Source: Trogon surrucura | Lineage: Eukaryota; Chordata; Aves; Trogoniformes; Trogonidae | Length of the DNA: 64,000 nucleotides | Reading direction: 5' to 3' | Assembly: GCA_020746105.1 (NCBI GenBank) | Contig: CM036618.1 | Coordinates: 10,486,501-10,550,500 of the forward strand | Part shown: piece after piece, positions 59,386 through 64,000 of the stretch | Layout of the letters: each line of letters begins with the position of its first letter | Position numbering within the stretch: position 1 is the stretch's first letter | Position numbers and translations under genes: made by a program | The notes under the pieces: model-generated | Databases searched by the model: none | What the model was told of the DNA's origin: nothing | What the model saw: the letters and a program-made list of their open reading frames with translations, nothing else

Positions 59386-62300
59386 GATGGTTGTTATACA
59401 GCACTGTGGTATCAAAGTTTCAAAGTGTCCAAATGATGCAAAAGCTGGAGGGTTGGATGGACACTTGAAATGGACAAGGGGCCCAGGGCAGCGCTTGAGC
59501 TGACCAGAGGCATTTGAGAGAAGACCTGTACACTTTGAGACAAAACTACCTGTCATCCACCCGTAACTTGAAATTTTCCCTTGCACACATCCTGTGCTGA
59601 ACACCTGGAAGCTTTTACACCAACGGAAGTTATTGTAAAATAGAGAAACAAGGGACAACACTATCTTAATAGGAATGGGAAAATATAGATAAGACAAGCC
59701 AATGCTTCCATTCTTTTTGATTAATGTCTCTTTCCTACTGAGATCTCAGCCTCTAAAACTGTCCCGTACACTGTGTTTCTGTTATGCCAATTTTAATAAC
59801 TTTAGAGTAAAATTCTGTATTCTTCATACATAAAATACATTTACTAGTCACTCTTGTATACAACTCTGTGGAAGACTCACTGAATTACACAGTAAAAATT
59901 GAGTATTTCAGATATAACTACTGCATGTCATGACTGCATAGTCCATGATCACGCCATAAACTTGTTTTCTGAATAACAGTATATAGCCTTCTTTTGAATT
60001 TCCTTGGATCAAACATGTTTTAAAAAATGTATAAATATGCACTGAGCACCCACAGACTTCTGTTTCATTGCTTCTGAATCCCAGTACCTAATCTTGCTTG
60101 TATGCCATGTACTATATTACAAGGAAATGAAATGCAATTCAGTAAATTATCCACTTCAAGTTGTGGCCATTTCAGTAGATAAAAGAAGGGTCCTTTATCT
60201 TCTATTTGTTTTAAATCCCACTAGGATGCTGGCTTTATATTTAGTCTTAGCTTGAGCTTTGCTGTGAATCTTCAAGAAGGCTCCTCAAGTAGAGTTATAA
60301 TGAGCAGAGCTGTCTCAAGCAAAAGTAATCTCTGACTCTTAACACAAACACTATTTATTGCACATCTAGTGGCAGCAGCACTGTATCTAATTCCTGGCAG
60401 CTGGGAGTTTGGTAACTAATAGCAGTGAACCTAACATTTTACTCTTCCTTTTAACAATTATCTAATCAGAACACTCCAGAAAAGGGATTACCATTAAACC
60501 AGAAAACAACAGCCTGCGATGTGTGAACAGCTGGAGCCCAAGTGAGTTCTGCTACAGCACATCACCTTGGAGTTTAGGCTACTTATCAGAATATTAACAC
60601 ACAGGATTTCTTTTTAATCTGTTTATTTTAAGACTCCAGAATTATTAGCAATTGTTTGATCTGCCAGTTAATACTAGTCAGTGCAAGAGACACCAGGAGC
60701 TTAGTGTTGCATATGGGTGATCCATAGCCCCTTGTCTTTGGTCCCTAACTCACAGTGTACATAGATCAGTATTTTTCTGCTGGAAATTGTTGATGCCAAG
60801 CACCTAATCTTGTGCTTAAGTAACTCTACCAGTTCCGGGCTGATGATGGAAAGTGTAGAAATTTCCTTTTGAATCCATATGCCTCCTTTTGAAACCAGCC
60901 TACTTTAACTGATATGACCAAACAAAAGTTCCAGTGTGCAATTTTAGGCATCCAGACCTGGAATTTTTTTAGTTTTCCAGAGGAAGAGGTACTCATTACA
61001 TTCCAAATTGATCCCCTTCCAGATAAAAAATTCCAAGCCAGTGTGTAGCGTCTTGAAATACCTTACTGAGAATTACTTTTGCTGAGAAACTTAACATTAA
61101 TAAAAAATATTCCCAGTTCCTTTGAGAATCAAGCCTTTAATTAGTTCAACAAGTATGTCTTAATATGTAACCACACGTTTTGAAGATTAAATCCAGACCA
61201 CATTGACTTTAAAAATATTGCTATCTACTCTCCGTCATCAATTTGACCTTGAAATTAAAGGCTCTTCTGTTTCCTGGCTTTGCGCACCTGAAATATTTCA
61301 GAGCAGCAATATTACAGAAGTCAATTGAAGAATTGATATGGGTCAGCGCTACTTAAGATGAGTAAGGAAGACCTGCATTATCAAGCCCTACAGTTACTTG
61401 CTTACCAGTAACCTATGGATGAAAAGATAATGGTGTATGTGGGAAGGTGAGCAAGGTTTGATATGAGAACTGTATATGCTTCATCTGGTAAAAATGGTAA
61501 TCTATATGTAGAATAGAAATTGCTGGTGGCAAGAAGTTTCTGGTGGCAAAATTCCTGTTTGCTGCATTTTAAAGAGGCCTCAGCTTGGAGAAAAGGGAAA
61601 ATGGTTCTTTTTCCTAGTATGACTTGTTCTCAGAAAACAATAACTCACAACTAAATATTCTTGCAAAGTTTACACCTATAGTGTATTAATAATTAGTACT
61701 ATAACTATTTAACCCCTAGGAGAAAAAAGTAATTTCTGCTTTGAAACGTTAGCTGACTCTATCCTAAACCAGACATTTCTGACTAAGCCTAAACAAAAGG
61801 ATTATATTGTATACATTAAACAAGGAATATTTAAACATATATCTGATTCTTCACTAGGAACACTGCTGCAAGTGGACTAGAAAATTAAGCTTTTCATATT
61901 TGCTTCCCGGTGGAAGCTACGTAAAACAGAATAATAAATGATTGTCACTTCATTTCAGAACATAAAATTAATCTCGGAAAACAGAAAAGTCATGAACAAT
62001 ATTGCAGCAGTATTTCATGGTTCACTGGTTATTATCACTTGCCAACATTAAGGTCACAAAAGAACATTTCTCATTTGTTGCCTAGAGTATCTGTGACTAT
62101 GTTCCTATTGTCAAACCTAACCTTTTGGAGAACCACAGACGGGAAAACAGAGAGGAAAAAAAACCTACTTAGAAGTGCATTTTCTTTTGCTGCAGTATGT
62201 GTAAAAAAAAATATCAAAATTAAAAGCCTTAAGCTGCTGGAGATAGAGCAGGTCACAAACTTTAGATATTTAGTCCCTGTTGAGAGTAAAGCATTAACAA

Positions 62301-64000
62301 ATAAATTAGCAGCACTACCAGATGGATTCCCTAGAGTCCAAAACCACAACTGCCAGGCCATCACTGATAGCCAAGCCTTCACAGAATTTAAAATGTTGTT
62401 AAAATGGTCAACGTGGAGAATAGAACCAATTTTCTCTTCATCAGTGATTTGAAAGTAACCATGGCTATCACTGTTCGCAGATAATAAATGTCACCTTTAT
62501 GGTTCATCCAGAACACAAATTCAAGCAACTCATTTAAAAGAAGAGTTGTCTATCCATCAGCTGTACGGAATTCTGTCCTATGCCTCTTGGGTGAGGGACT
62601 GAAATAAATTGCTTTTCTCAGTCTTATGTCTAGTAGAAAAGTACCTACTTCCTTCACTCATGACATTTATTACTAATTGGTCATTTTAGGATTTGGAAAG
62701 GAGATTCAGCACAGTGAAGAGACTGTAAAGAAGGATTCCTTTATTCCTACTTGTATTTACCCTGGAAAGAAACTTTCAGCTACTGTAAAAGATTCTCACA
62801 TGAAGACGTGTGATTAATAGCAACAAGATGCATATAGTCTTGCAAAGCTTAGGAACTTCAGAAGTTTTGTGACATAATAGTCAGAGACTAAATCTACACT
62901 AGTAAAATTAAACTTTCTCCAGATCATTCACCTGTCAAGAAGTAGGCTCAGTCAATACTATTAAGCTCTCCTATCCTTCAATGTTTGCACCCAGGCAACT
63001 CTTTGAGAATGGTCCTTAGCTCATGCTAACTCTGAAAATAAGCTCACACATTATTTGGTAGACTGCTAGATGGCACAGGCTTCCAGTCTGCCAGAAACAC
63101 TCCCGGCTATTTAACAGCATACACAACTGAACTGCAGTGTCTGGGAAAGCTTACTAGGACTCCTTCCTTTCCTAATACAGTTGTAGCCAGAGCCCACCAG
63201 ATTTTCAGTGGGATCCTTTACAAGATTTTTCAACATTTTCACTAAAGAAAAGCAAATACAAACCAACTCACCCTGTCTCCCAAAAGAAGCTACATCAAAC
63301 CGAGAATTAGTTAGCAAATGATTCGTGTTCTGTATATTTAAGAAGAACTCTTCAGATATTTAAAGATCAGATTTGAGTTTGTAATACTGGAACATTAAGC
63401 ATTTGGTAAAGTATCTATTTCTCCACTGATGTGTGGGTGACTTACGAACATCATTTCCATTAATATCTATGAAAGCTGCCCAAGTCGTCTCCCCAGTGCA
63501 TCATATCAAGGCCAAACTCCTACATTATATGACTTTGTTACTAATTCAGATACCAACTGTGAATAGACACGTCCGCTGGTTATACTACAGCTCGAGGAAT
63601 GGAAAACAATTCCTGCATACTATAAATGGACTCCCTACTTCGTTGGGTTTTTTTTGGGTTTTTTTTTTAATAAGATACAATATTCTTCAAAGTGACATTC
63701 TGACTGAGATTCAGTACTGGAGGCGTAAAGGAATATAAACAATTAGGCTTGTTCCTTTTAGCTGTTTCTTATAGAGGGGTCATGAACTCCTTCCCTGTGA
63801 CTGGCCTCACTCTAAAATAAAGTGACTGGCTCAGATATAAGTGTTTGTGTTTTGACAGCTTTCCTACTCTGCTTATCAGCCTGAGCGTAATGGGCAAACA
63901 GCGATGAGTTGGCAAAGTGTTTCCAATTAAGCATATAGGGAGCTTCTTTGCCAGTCTCTAGTGAGTGGTCCTGCCTGGAACCCCCAAGTGTTCTCCTTGG
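59386..64000. other. Unique AT-rich DNA, nothing firmly recognised
   Basis: 59400-59650 is somewhat more GC-rich (ACAAGGGGCCCAGGGCAGCG) and might be an unidentified repeat. A 137-codon open frame at 62039-62452 has no known domain and lies in AT-rich DNA, so it is not called. 60770-60960 contains GCACCTAATC and TTAGGCATCC phrases like those near 34 kb. No exon is supported. Confidence 0.4.

Noticed and set aside
62039-62452. 137-codon plus-strand open frame
   Set aside because: No recognisable domain; lysine-rich parts come from A-rich tracts, and an antisense frame of similar size overlaps it.
1-64000. A bacterial- or phage-like gene system, CRISPR array or toxin locus
   Set aside because: There are no dense long open frames, no ribosome-binding-site-led operons and no regular spacer arrays. 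The repeat content is that of a bird nuclear genome.

Overview
The window looks like bird nuclear DNA. The main evidence is twelve CR1 LINE fragments in both orientations. Most end in the CR1 3' tail of short ATTCTATG-type repeats, and most carry recognisable pieces of the CR1 reverse transcriptase. There are also three LTRs that I match, from memory, to LTR types common in birds, plus a few worn amniote SINE/LINE relics. The rest is AT-rich, non-repetitive DNA with short homopolymer runs. I found no host protein-coding exon, tRNA, rRNA, CRISPR array or bacterial-type operon. The window is best read as a gene desert or the inside of very large introns.

Layout. 0-8.4 kb: a CR1 on the minus strand (1.8-3.3 kb), a MIR-like relic, an LTR-like stretch with a five-copy degenerate tandem repeat (5.36-5.88 kb), a long solo LTR (7.03-8.06 kb) and a CR1 tail. 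8.4-13.6 kb: AT-rich unique DNA with a possible regulatory block (homeodomain, octamer and nuclear-receptor-like sites near 9.63-9.66 kb) beside a good MIR relic at 10.0 kb. 13.6-24.4 kb: four CR1 pieces, a TTTGG microsatellite, a diverged direct repeat pair (18.66 and 20.97 kb) and one splice-site-bounded candidate noncoding exon (18.93-19.02 kb). 24.4-37.8 kb: mostly unique DNA with a CR1 tail abutting a probable solo LTR at 29.2-29.7 kb. 37.8-44.4 kb: the densest transposon block, holding the longest CR1 (open frame of 847 codons), two LTRs of one type in opposite orientation, and another CR1 between them. 44.4-64 kb: unique DNA with a MIR relic and a very old LINE reverse-transcriptase fossil (46.0-47.0 kb), then two more CR1 copies (51.6-52.5 and 58.3-59.4 kb).

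Nothing here forms a pathway or a gene system. The elements are independent insertions of different ages: ancient MIR and LINE relics, mid-age CR1 copies with several frame breaks, LTRs, and one CR1 that looks clearly younger. No convincing new biological system is visible. The observations most worth checking are the direct repeat pair with its nearby candidate exon, the old LINE fossil, the inverted LTR pair, and the candidate conserved noncoding blocks. Family names for LTRs, MIRs and CR1 rest on remembered consensus sequences and motifs, not on a search.
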